Source of the DNA: Desulfonatronovibrio magnus
GTDB taxonomy: Bacteria; Desulfobacterota; Desulfovibrionia; Desulfovibrionales; Desulfonatronovibrionaceae
Direction: 5' to 3'
Assembly: GCF_000934755.1 (NCBI RefSeq)
Contig: NZ_KN882180.1
Span: forward strand, 29,433-93,432
Length of the DNA stretch: 64,000 bases
Position numbers and translations under genes: made by a program. Position 1 is the stretch's first letter; every line of letters begins with the position of its first letter. Of the stretch, positions 7,720 through 14,731 are shown piece by piece. The notes beneath the pieces were generated by a model, which worked only from the letters and a program-made list of their open reading frames with translations, made no database searches and had not been told where the DNA came from.

Positions 7720-7901
7720 GTATCTGTTTAGCGCTTTTAAGGAAAGCAGGGGACAGGCACTCGGGGACCCACTTGATAATCAATTTGTGCTCAAAATGAC
7801 TCATTATTTTGGACAAGTGGGTCCCGGAAGAGCCAGTCCCCCTCCGGGCTGTATGCCTCCGGGCAGGAAGCCGTGCCACATCCAAAGCGCTAAACAGATA
7901 T
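7720..7901 (+). mobile_element. MITE with 18-bp inverted ends and perfect 8-bp target duplication (copy 1)
   Basis: Left end GTATCTGTTTAGCGCTTT and right end AAAGCGCTAAACAGATAT are inverted repeats with one mismatch at the last base. The 8-bp direct repeat GATCCAAA flanks it (7712-7719 and 7902-7909). The core carries GGGGACAGGC, a long inverted pair around TTGTGCTCAAAATGACTCA, GCCAGTCCCC and the nested CTCCGGGC hairpin. There is no coding capacity. Almost identical copies are at 8324-8504 and 13662-13842 (reversed). Confidence 0.88.
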
Positions 7902-7945
7902 GATCCAAAAAAATAAATATCAATTCATAATCTCAGGAGGAATAA

Positions 7946-8062
7946 GTGGGAAGTCATAAAAAAATTGAGCGTAAAAAAGAGATTGACAGACGTCGCAGAC
8001 GCCGCAGAAAAAGACTTAAGCAAAGAATCAGAGAAGCAAAAAGTGCAGCTAAAAAAGATTAG
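7946..8062 (+). CDS. 38-residue, very basic protein (DUF6800-like)
   Basis: A GTG start at 7946 is preceded by a strong ribosome binding site (CAGGAGG, about 7934-7940). The product begins MGSHKKIERKKEID and then has a run of seven arginines followed by KRLKQRIREAKSAAKKD. More than half the residues are Lys or Arg, suggesting RNA or ribosome binding. It resembles the small DUF6800 proteins of deltaproteobacteria, which have no known function; this match is from memory. It is flanked on both sides by MITEs, yet the reading frame and binding site are intact, which argues that it is a real gene. It is below usual gene-calling length limits. Confidence 0.72.
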   Translation: MGSHKKIERKKEIDRRRRRRRKRLKQRIREAKSAAKKD

Positions 8063-8163
8063 CTGTGAGGGACATTTTTTCAGCCTGAAGCTGAACACCT
8101 GCATTATTATTGCAGTGTAATTAATGCATTGTCCCCAGCTTTACAAGTTCTGATACAAAAATC
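8063..8163. other. Spacer after the basic miniprotein
   Basis: Contains a short inverted repeat TTCAGCCTGAAGCTGAA (about 8080-8096) without a T-run. No gene or clear terminator is seen. Confidence 0.3.
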
Positions 8164-8315
8164 ATAATAGCTTAGACTTTTTTTATGGAAAGCAGGAAGA
8201 CAGGCCCTCCTGACTCACTTGTGCACTAACCGGTGTTTTAAACATGATATTTGTCAGGCAAGTGGGCCCGGAGGTGCCAGTTCCCTGTTTCACATCCAAA
8301 GGTCTAAACTATTAT
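8164..8315. mobile_element. Older MITE copy directly abutting a younger one
   Basis: Imperfect ends TAATAGCTTAGACTTT (8165-8180) and, on the other strand, TAATAGTTTAGACCTTTGG (ending 8314). The core keeps GCAGGAAGACAGGCCCTCC and GGGCCCGGAGGTGCCAGTTCCC. The flanking octamers CAAAAATC (8156-8163) and TAGAAATC (8316-8323) match at six of eight positions, a decayed target duplication. The next MITE inserted exactly at its right border. Confidence 0.6.
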
Positions 8316-8323
8316 TAGAAATC

Positions 8324-8504
8324 GTATCTGTTTAGCGCTTTTAAGGAAAGCAGGGGACAGGCACTCCGGGACCCACTTGAGCATCAATTTGTGCTCAAAG
8401 TGACTCATTTTTGGGACAAGTGGGCCCCGGAAGAGCCAGTCCCCCTCCGGGCTGTATGCCTCCGGGCAGGAAGCCGTGCCACATCCAAAGCGCTAAACAG
8501 ATAC
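8324..8504 (+). mobile_element. MITE with perfect 18-bp inverted ends and 8-bp duplication (copy 2)
   Basis: Ends GTATCTGTTTAGCGCTTT (8324-8341) and AAAGCGCTAAACAGATAC (8487-8504) are perfectly inverted. TAGAAATC flanks both sides (8316-8323 and 8505-8512). It has the same 180-bp core as copy 1, including the nested CTCCGGGCTGTATGCCTCC hairpin. The duplication at its left coincides with the right border of an older copy. Confidence 0.9.
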
Positions 8505-8540
8505 TAGAAATCTATATCGCCTGTTAAGGAGGAAAAAGTA

Positions 8541-8844
8541 AATGCCTATTTATGAGTACAGGTGCAATGACTGCCAGCAGGTTTTTGAAGAGTGGCAAAA
8601 AGGCTTTGAAGACCTTGAAAAAGTCTGTCCTATCTGTGGTGGGGCGTCTTCAAGGCTCATATCCAACTCAGCTTTCGTGCTTAAAGGAAGTGGTTGGTAT
8701 GTTACGGATTATTGCGGAAATAATTCAGCAGCCGGCAATGGGGATGGTAAGACGACTGAAAAAGAAAAGTCCGCCCCTGCTACTGAAACCAAGGCATCGG
8801 ATACAGGCAGCACGCCTGCAACTTCAAGTTCCCAGGCAAGTTAG
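8541..8844 (+). CDS. FmdB-type zinc-ribbon protein
   Basis: A protein of about 100 residues whose first 50 match the FmdB/CxxC zinc-ribbon domain: MPIYEYRCNDC, then CPICGG (Cys 8, 11, 29, 32), and the conserved FVLKGSGWYVTDY segment. The C-terminal half is low-complexity, rich in Thr, Ser and Ala, which is usual for the family. The start is fixed by AGGAGGAAAAAGTA before the ATG (ATG at 8541/8542). The domain probably binds zinc; FmdB was first linked to formamidase/amidase regulation, but the general role is unknown. It is transcribed alone and ends in a clear intrinsic terminator. Confidence 0.85.
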
Positions 8845-8850
8845 GCTTGC

Positions 8851-8879
8851 AAAGGCAGCTGGTCAGCTGCCTTTTTTTT
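8851..8879 (+). terminator. Intrinsic terminator after the FmdB-like gene
   Basis: AAAGGCAGCTG and CAGCTGCCTTT form an 11-bp stem around a GT loop (8851-8873 or so), followed directly by a run of T (to 8879). Confidence 0.88.
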
Positions 8880-8951
8880 ATCAACTTGATTAAAACATTG
8901 TTAATGCTCAAGACTGGCCCGAAGAGCCTGTGCCCTGTTTTCCTTAAAAAG

Positions 8952-9103
8952 GGCTAACGCGGGCTGAACCCGCGACCCAGTTATCTGTTATCTGTTATCT
9001 GTTATCTGTTATTTGTTATTTGTTATCTGTTATCAGTGTAAGGCAGTGAATTCAGGCTTTTGTTCTTCAACAATTAACTATTAACAATTAACTGATAACA
9101 ATT
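8952..9103. repeat. Hairpin plus heptad composite repeat, inverted partner at 36.3 kb
   Basis: In order: a CTAACGCGGGCTGAACCCGCG hairpin (8954-8974); eight GTTATCT-type heptads (8980-9035); a 50-bp unique part (9029-9078) containing GAATTCAGGCTTTTGTTC; and five AACNNTT-type heptads (9069-9103). The same order occurs in inverse orientation at 36307-36428; the 50-bp part matches at 48 of 50 positions. No gene is present between the FmdB-like terminator and purB. Confidence 0.8.
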
Positions 9104-9172
9104 TCTTGTTTTTTATGACAGGGTTCCAGGTGTAAGTTACTAAACTGTAAGAATATTATATGGATTGTATTC

Positions 9173-10474
9173 ATGATTGAACGATATACCAGAAAGGAGA
9201 TGGGTGACATCTGGTCAATGGAAAACAGGTTCAAGTCATGGCTTGAGGTTGAGCTTGCCATTTGCGAAGCCTGGCATGAACTTGGAGTTATTCCAGCTGA
9301 AGATATGCAGCAGATTCGCAGCAATGCGGGATTTGATCTAAATCGTATTTTAGAGATTGAAGAGAAGACCAGGCATGACGTTATAGCTTTTTTAACGGCT
9401 GTTGAAGAGAAGGTGGGGCCATCTGCAAGATTTATTCACCTGGGATGTACTTCTTCTGATATTGTGGATACTGCCAATGCCTTGCTGCTTTTCAGAGCAG
9501 GCATGCTTATTTCAGGCGCATTAAACAGCCTGCTTGAGACTCTAAGTGATCTGGCTCACAGGCACAGGGGGCGCCTTGTCATGGGCAGAACTCATGGCAT
9601 TCACGCTGAACCCACCAGTTTTGGTCTCAAGATGACCAACTTTTATGCTGAATTCAGTCGTCATCAGGCCCGGTGGAGAAGGGCTGTAGATAACATCAGG
9701 GTAGGTAAAATTTCCGGTGCTGTTGGCACCTATGCTCATTTAGATCCTGAAGTGGAAAGGATAACCTGTAAGCTCCTGGGACTTAAAGTTGATCCAATTT
9801 CTTCTCAGATTGTCCAGCGCGACAGGCATGCAGAATACTTTACAGCCCTGGCTTTGCTGGCCGGTGGAATTGAAAGGGTTTGTGTAGAACTCAGGCATCT
9901 GCAGCGCACTGAAGTTCTGGAAGTAGAAGAAGGATTCACCAAGGGACAGAAGGGGTCTTCAGCAATGCCTCATAAAAAGAACCCCATATCTGCTGAAAAT
10001 TTGACTGGACTTTCCCGCCTGGTTCGAACCAATGCCTTAGCAGCCATGGAAAATATGGCTTTATGGCACGAACGTGATATCAGCCATTCATCAGTTGAAA
10101 GGGTTATTATGCCTGACTCAACCATCCTTATTCACTACATGTTATTCCGCTTGAATAACTTGCTGTCCAACCTTAAAATCAATGAAGCCAATATGGAGCG
10201 AAACCTTAATTCTTCCATGGGGCTCTATTTTTCCCAGCGTGTACTGCTTGGTCTCATTGAAAAGGGGATGCAGAGACAGGAAGCTTACGAATTAGTTCAG
10301 GGTCACGCCATGCACTGCTGGGAAAACCAGGTATTTTTTCCAGACAGAATCAGGTCAGACTCCAGAATTTGTGACTTTCTAAGTGCTGACAGGCTTGATA
10401 CGCTTTTTGACACTCAATATTACCTTCAACACGAGAAACTAATCATGGACAGGGTGTTTGAAAATGGGAAATGA
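9173..10474 (+). CDS. purB: Adenylosuccinate lyase
   Basis: A 433-residue member of the fumarase/aspartase superfamily. It cleaves SAICAR and adenylosuccinate, releasing fumarate, in purine synthesis. The signature GSSAMPHKKN is at 261-270, catalytic His141 is in the RTHGIHAEPT segment, and TSSDIVDT is at about 93-100. Length fits the short (about 430-residue) PurB class. The ATG at 9173 is chosen because MIERYTRKEM is the family's usual N-terminus, although no strong ribosome binding site is visible. The stop codon overlaps the start region of pyrE, so purine and pyrimidine genes are co-transcribed here. Confidence 0.96.
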   Translation: MIERYTRKEMGDIWSMENRFKSWLEVELAICEAWHELGVIPAEDMQQIRSNAGFDLNRILEIEEKTRHDVIAFLTAVEEKVGPSARFIHLGCTSSDIVDTANALLLFRAGMLISGALNSLLETLSDLAHRHRGRLVMGRTHGIHAEPTSFGLKMTNFYAEFSRHQARWRRAVDNIRVGKISGAVGTYAHLDPEVERITCKLLGLKVDPISSQIVQRDRHAEYFTALALLAGGIERVCVELRHLQRTEVLEVEEGFTKGQKGSSAMPHKKNPISAENLTGLSRLVRTNALAAMENMALWHERDISHSSVERVIMPDSTILIHYMLFRLNNLLSNLKINEANMERNLNSSMGLYFSQRVLLGLIEKGMQRQEAYELVQGHAMHCWENQVFFPDRIRSDSRICDFLSADRLDTLFDTQYYLQHEKLIMDRVFENGK

Positions 10475-11036
10475 CGAGCTTAAAATTAAACTTGCCAGGC
10501 TGCTTTATTCCAAATCCTACAAGGAAGGCGACTTTACCCTTACTTCAGGCAAAAAAAGTGATTACTATTTTGATTGCAAACAGACTGCCCTCCATCCTGA
10601 GGGCTGCTACCTGATAGGTAAGCTGTTTCTAAATATGATCCATGAGTCAGCTATGGAAATACAGGGTGTTGGAGGCATGACTCTGGGAGCAGATCCCTTG
10701 ATTTCTGCTGTTACTGTTGTGTCATACTTAGAAAAAACCCCACTTCCAGGTTTTATTATCCGTAAAAAATCTAAAGGACACGGGACTAATGCCTATCTCG
10801 AAGGCATGGCCAACTTTAAGCCCGGAGACAAGGTATGCCTGCTGGAAGATGTTGTCACAACCGGTGGTACACTTCTGACAGCATGTGAAAGGGTTAAAGA
10901 CCAGAAACTTGATATTCGCGGTATAATCTGTGTACTTGACCGTCAGGAAGGGGGCAGGGAAAATATTGCCAAGGCCGGTTACCAGCTGACATCCATTTTT
11001 ACCAGAAAAGAACTGCTCCATGCGGCCCGGCAATAG
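10464..11036 (+). CDS. pyrE: Orotate phosphoribosyltransferase
   Basis: A 190-residue type I phosphoribosyltransferase that makes OMP from orotate and PRPP. The PRPP-binding loop LLEDVVTTGGTL is at about 126-137, FTLTSGKKSDYYFDCK at about 24-39, and the flexible-loop Lys/His segment RKKSKGHGT at about 100-108. The ATG at 10464 is preferred to the upstream TTG at 10458; it overlaps the purB stop by 11 bp. The 3' end overlaps the following lipoprotein gene by 17 bp, which indicates tight translational coupling across the row. Confidence 0.95.
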   Translation: MGNDELKIKLARLLYSKSYKEGDFTLTSGKKSDYYFDCKQTALHPEGCYLIGKLFLNMIHESAMEIQGVGGMTLGADPLISAVTVVSYLEKTPLPGFIIRKKSKGHGTNAYLEGMANFKPGDKVCLLEDVVTTGGTLLTACERVKDQKLDIRGIICVLDRQEGGRENIAKAGYQLTSIFTRKELLHAARQ

Positions 11037-11610
11037 CTGTTTTATTCTATCGGCCATTATTGTGCTAACTTTTTTGGGTATCGGCTGTCAGGTCAAAAAA
11101 GCACCCCATTTCCTTTGGCCGGATATGGACGATCCATATATTCAGACTACCCGTGAATGGACAAGATCTGGTGCCCTTTATTCCGGTATTGAGACCGACA
11201 TACTGGTTCAGGCTACTTTAAAGAGCAAAGACTGGACCCAAGCCTATTTCAGAAAAAAACAAGCTGTTTTTTCACCTTCTCCGAGGGAAATCATGGAGCA
11301 GGAAGAAAGGGCCTTGCGAGATCTTGAAACCGAGATTACTGTGTTTGTTTCGCTGTTCAGCCCTGTACGGGATCATTCTAATCTGCGGTTCAACGATCCA
11401 TTATGGTCAATTTTCATAGTTCAGGATGATGAAAATATTTACCCCATTGAAATAAGGCCGGTCAGGCTGCCTTTGGCCAGGCTGAAGGTGTTTTATCCTT
11501 ATGTCGATCAGTGGCACAGAAACTTTAACATCCGGTTTCCAGCTCCTGCCGGAGAATCAGTGCTAATGGTCATGACAGGTCCTCTCGGGAGGATTGAACT
11601 TGAGTGGTGA
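11020..11610 (+). CDS. Predicted lipoprotein of unknown function
   Basis: A 196-residue protein. A hydrophobic N-terminus (about 5-22) ends in LGIGC, a plausible though slightly atypical lipobox with Cys23. The mature part is mixed alpha/beta with no recognised domain: QAYFRKKQAVFSP, IFIVQDDENIYPIEIRPVRL and a C-terminal GPLGRIELEW. It overlaps pyrE upstream and the L,D-transpeptidase gene downstream by about 11 bp, so it is expressed with them. Cell-envelope work is inferred only from the signal and neighbour. The ATG at 11020 lies inside pyrE and is the only start that keeps the signal. Confidence 0.75.
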   Translation: MRPGNSCFILSAIIVLTFLGIGCQVKKAPHFLWPDMDDPYIQTTREWTRSGALYSGIETDILVQATLKSKDWTQAYFRKKQAVFSPSPREIMEQEERALRDLETEITVFVSLFSPVRDHSNLRFNDPLWSIFIVQDDENIYPIEIRPVRLPLARLKVFYPYVDQWHRNFNIRFPAPAGESVLMVMTGPLGRIELEW

Positions 11611-12892
11611 GGTTAATAAATTGAGTCCAAGACTTTTATTTTTTTTACTTTTGTTTGTTCCTGCCCTGACCTATGCTGAGGCATGGAAGCCACACTTGAC
11701 CGGCGATGCTTTTGCTCCTGAAACTATACTGACGGTAGATAAGCAAAATCAAAGCTTCTTAATTTTTTCCAACAAGAGTCCTTTGGTCAAGAAAGAGTCC
11801 TGGCAGTGCACAACAGGTCAGGCTCAAGGGGACAAACTGGTGGAGGGAGATCTCAAAACCCCCGAAGGGATTTATTTTTTAGAAAGAAGGATAGCCAACA
11901 ATCCTTACCTGCCCTACGAGCTCTTTGGTGACCTGGCATTTACTCTGAACTATCCCAATCCAGTTGATCGCATAAAAAATAAAACAGGTCACAGCATATG
12001 GATTCACGGACGCGGCAGAGAGGTTGTTCCTTTTGATACTGAAGGCTGCGTGGCAATGGATATGGAGTATATGCTGGCTTTAGAAGATTATGTTGAATTT
12101 CGGAAAACTCCTGTAATCATTGCTGAAAAAATATCCTGGTCTCCTGATGAGATTGAGCATGAGCACTCTCGAGCAATTGCCCGCAACAGTCTGCAGTGGG
12201 CAGATGACTGGCGCAATAAATCCACTGCGTATTTTGAGCACTATGATTCCATACTTTTTCCCAAAAGCGAAGGGCAGAGTTTCAGAGCTTTCCAAGCCCA
12301 TAAGCAAAGGCTCTTTAACCAGTATGCCTGGATGGATGTTTTTGTTGAGCAGCCCAAGGTTGTGCATGGACCGGACTATTCTGTCAGTTATTTTGGACAG
12401 GTTTTCAAGGCTCCTGGATTTTATTCCAGGGGGATTAAGAGACTTTACTGGAAACAAGATGATGACGGGCGATTCAGGATTGTAGGCGAAGAATGGCGTT
12501 CATATCCCAGTGCAGACCTGGAAAAGGCTTATCTTGACGCTCGCAAAGATGATATCTTAGAAGTACTTTCCAGGTGGCGAGAAGCCTGGTTAGATGCAGA
12601 TCTTGATGCCTACGCCAGTTTTTATCACAATAATGCAGTTCAAAATAATCTCAGGGGCAGGAGCAGTATTGTTGATCATAAGGTTGATATCTGGGGCCGG
12701 GGACTATTGCCGAAAGCCATTGAAATCAGCAATATCAAGTTTGAAACATCCAATGAAGGATTTGTGCTGGTATTTTACCAGAATTATTCAAGTGTAACCG
12801 GTTTTTCAGATTTTGGTGAAAAAACTCTTACTTTGGCCCCTTTTAAAGATCAATGGAAGATAATTTCTGAACACTGGAGAGAAATTAGTTGA
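11600..12892 (+). CDS. L,D-transpeptidase (YkuD domain) with C-terminal NTF2-like domain
   Basis: About 430 residues, exported. The signal peptide has the hydrophobic core LLFFLLLFVPALTYA. The YkuD domain follows, with the catalytic motif H-x13-C in HGRGREVVPFDTEGC (His near 136, Cys near 150). The C-terminal part (about 325-430, from LSRWREAWLDADLDAYASFY to DQWKIISEHW) looks like an NTF2/SnoaL-type cone fold, seen in some deltaproteobacterial members. It probably cross-links peptidoglycan or anchors a protein to it. The TTG at 11600 is chosen because GGGAGG ends 7 nt before it; TTGs at 11594 and 11621 are alternatives. Confidence 0.82.
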   Translation: MSGEVNKLSPRLLFFLLLFVPALTYAEAWKPHLTGDAFAPETILTVDKQNQSFLIFSNKSPLVKKESWQCTTGQAQGDKLVEGDLKTPEGIYFLERRIANNPYLPYELFGDLAFTLNYPNPVDRIKNKTGHSIWIHGRGREVVPFDTEGCVAMDMEYMLALEDYVEFRKTPVIIAEKISWSPDEIEHEHSRAIARNSLQWADDWRNKSTAYFEHYDSILFPKSEGQSFRAFQAHKQRLFNQYAWMDVFVEQPKVVHGPDYSVSYFGQVFKAPGFYSRGIKRLYWKQDDDGRFRIVGEEWRSYPSADLEKAYLDARKDDILEVLSRWREAWLDADLDAYASFYHNNAVQNNLRGRSSIVDHKVDIWGRGLLPKAIEISNIKFETSNEGFVLVFYQNYSSVTGFSDFGEKTLTLAPFKDQWKIISEHWREIS

Positions 12893-13587
12893 GCTCTCAC
12901 AAGTATAATGTCATCTTAATGCGTGATGATACTTCAGTAAAGCGCTTTCGTCTCAGTCCTTTCTGGATCAGGTTTATTGTGCTTATTTTCCTGTTGCTGC
13001 TGAGCTCAACAGTGGCTGGGGGTTATTATACCTACTTTTTCTATAATCAGTATCAGACATTGAAAGTCTCATGCCAGTTGGATCGCGATGCTCTTGTTCA
13101 AGCCAACAGGGAACTAACCAGGCTTCAAAATATCAGTACTATGCTTGAAAGCCATAATGACGAAAAACTGCGCTCACTTCTGGCCCAGAGCAAGGAAAGA
13201 CCAAGGGTTTATTCTGAAAGAGTTGACCTGCAGGACATTTTTGATCTTGTGGATTCAGGTCTTGTAGGTATCACCAATGTGCAGGCAAGGTTTGTCCGGG
13301 ACAGTATGAGGGTTCAGCTTGAAGTCAACAACCTTGATTCCGGTCAGACAGTTTCGGGCAGGGTTCATATTTTTCTAGTTAGAAATGATGGTTTGATGAT
13401 TGATCTTAATCTTGAAGACAGGGATCTTGACTTTTCAATCAACCGGTTCAAGTCTATGGATACCACTTTTGAACTGCCTGAGGTTATGGATCAGGATACA
13501 ATTTTTGCCCTCAGGATTAAAGCCAACGATAACGAGGGGCAAGTTCTCTACAGTGAAACTTATCCCTTAAGCCATGTTCTTATATAG
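12889..13587 (+). CDS. Single-pass inner-membrane protein of unknown function
   Basis: A 232-residue protein with a short basic N-terminus (KRFRLSPFWIR), one transmembrane helix at about 26-48, a coiled-coil-like stretch (about 58-95, rich in Gln, Arg and Leu) and a beta-rich periplasmic domain (about 115-232). The TTG start at 12889 overlaps the previous stop codon (TTGA) and follows GGAGAG. It has no recognised family. Its topology (cytoplasmic tail, helix, coiled coil, beta domain) resembles divisome or wall-assembly accessory proteins, and the L,D-transpeptidase neighbour supports an envelope role, but this is inference. It is the last gene of the purB row. Confidence 0.72.
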   Translation: MSSHKYNVILMRDDTSVKRFRLSPFWIRFIVLIFLLLLSSTVAGGYYTYFFYNQYQTLKVSCQLDRDALVQANRELTRLQNISTMLESHNDEKLRSLLAQSKERPRVYSERVDLQDIFDLVDSGLVGITNVQARFVRDSMRVQLEVNNLDSGQTVSGRVHIFLVRNDGLMIDLNLEDRDLDFSINRFKSMDTTFELPEVMDQDTIFALRIKANDNEGQVLYSETYPLSHVLI

Positions 13588-13661
13588 TTTAAAGCAGTCT
13601 GATGTTTTCTGATGGTTGCTATGCGACTTTTTTGCTTCTTTGTTTTACAATTAAAAAACTG

Positions 13662-13842
13662 GTATCTGTTTAGCGCTTTGGATGTGGCACGGCTTCCTGC
13701 CCGGAGGCATACAGCCCGGAGGGGAACTGGCTCTTCCGGGACCCACTTGTGCCAAAAATGAGTCACTTTGAGCACAAATTGATGCTCAAGTGGGTCCCGG
13801 AGTGCCTGTCCCCTGCTTTCCTTAAAAGCGCTAAACAGATAC
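13662..13842 (-). mobile_element. MITE with perfect 18-bp inverted ends and 8-bp duplication (copy 3)
   Basis: Inserted in reverse orientation. Ends GGTATC-side (13662-13679) and AAAGCGCTAAACAGATAC (13825-13842) match copy 2, the outermost pair being G/C. AAAAACTG flanks both sides (13654-13661 and 13843-13850). It lies between the purB row and the next gene and carries the nested CTCCGGGC hairpin. Confidence 0.88.
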
Positions 13843-13873
13843 AAAAACTGCATAAAGCCTGTAGTATTCTGCC

Positions 13874-14731
13874 ATGACCCGCTTTTTTGTCAATCTCCCA
13901 TTAAGTTACAATCTTACTCAGCCTGATACATTTGATTTTTTCAGACACAACGCAGTATCTCCAGAGTTAGGCTTAGATCTGCTGACCCTTGAGGTTTACT
14001 CCACCGCTCACCATAAGATAACAGCTGGAAAGTTTGAACATCAGAAATTAAAAACAGCTGTGCATATGCCTTTTATCGATCTCAAACCGGGCAGTCCTGA
14101 CAACTATATTCATGAGGCCAGCATCAGAAGGCTGAAAGAGGCGGTTGCATTTGCAAAGCTTTACTCTCCAGAACATATCATTGCACATACAGGATATGTT
14201 CCCAATGTTTATAACGGCCATTACAGCCGATGGATAGAGAATTCTCTTATCGCCTGGCGGGCAATCCTTGATGAAGCAGGCGACATTCCTGTTTATCTGG
14301 AAAATGTATATGAGCAGGATCCGACGGAGATAGGAGACTTACTTTCTGAACTTGGAGGCAGGGCTGGATTCTGTTTTGATCTTGGGCACTGGTTCAGCTT
14401 TGGGGGCGGTAAAAAGGGTGGTGATCTGACCAGTTGGCTGCAGGGTCTGGGGCCCTATCTGCGTCACCTCCATCTGCATGACAATGATGGCTTGCATGAT
14501 GAACATCTCGGACTTGGAACCGGTAAGATTCCCTTTGTCGAGCTTTTTGCCGGACTTGAATTGTTAGATCTTTGTCCTGGGTTTACTCTTGAACCACACA
14601 GCCCGTATGACTTTGAAAAGAGTCTGGAGTTCATCTGCCAGAGGCAATACTGGTTCAGCCTGTTGGGATTCAAGAAGAATGACTTTGATCATATTCACAG
14701 ACTGAAGTCACGAGTTCAGACTTTGAGATAG
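13874..14731 (+). CDS. Xylose-isomerase-like TIM-barrel protein (possibly CbiR-type)
   Basis: A 285-residue protein of the AP-endonuclease-2/sugar-epimerase superfamily. Conserved metal-site candidates are spread along the barrel: HMPFID near 58-63, IAHTGY near 96-101, YLENVYEQDP near 141-150, CFDLGHWFSFGG near 171-182, HLHLHDNDGLHDEHLGLG near 203-220 and TLEPHSPYDF near 236-245. Its chemistry cannot be fixed from sequence. The cobamide-remodelling phosphodiesterase CbiR is one alternative with this fold in related bacteria. The start ATG at 13874 lacks a clear binding site. Its 3' end overlaps the convergent pseudouridine synthase gene by 62 bp. Confidence 0.7.
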   Translation: MTRFFVNLPLSYNLTQPDTFDFFRHNAVSPELGLDLLTLEVYSTAHHKITAGKFEHQKLKTAVHMPFIDLKPGSPDNYIHEASIRRLKEAVAFAKLYSPEHIIAHTGYVPNVYNGHYSRWIENSLIAWRAILDEAGDIPVYLENVYEQDPTEIGDLLSELGGRAGFCFDLGHWFSFGGGKKGGDLTSWLQGLGPYLRHLHLHDNDGLHDEHLGLGTGKIPFVELFAGLELLDLCPGFTLEPHSPYDFEKSLEFICQRQYWFSLLGFKKNDFDHIHRLKSRVQTLR

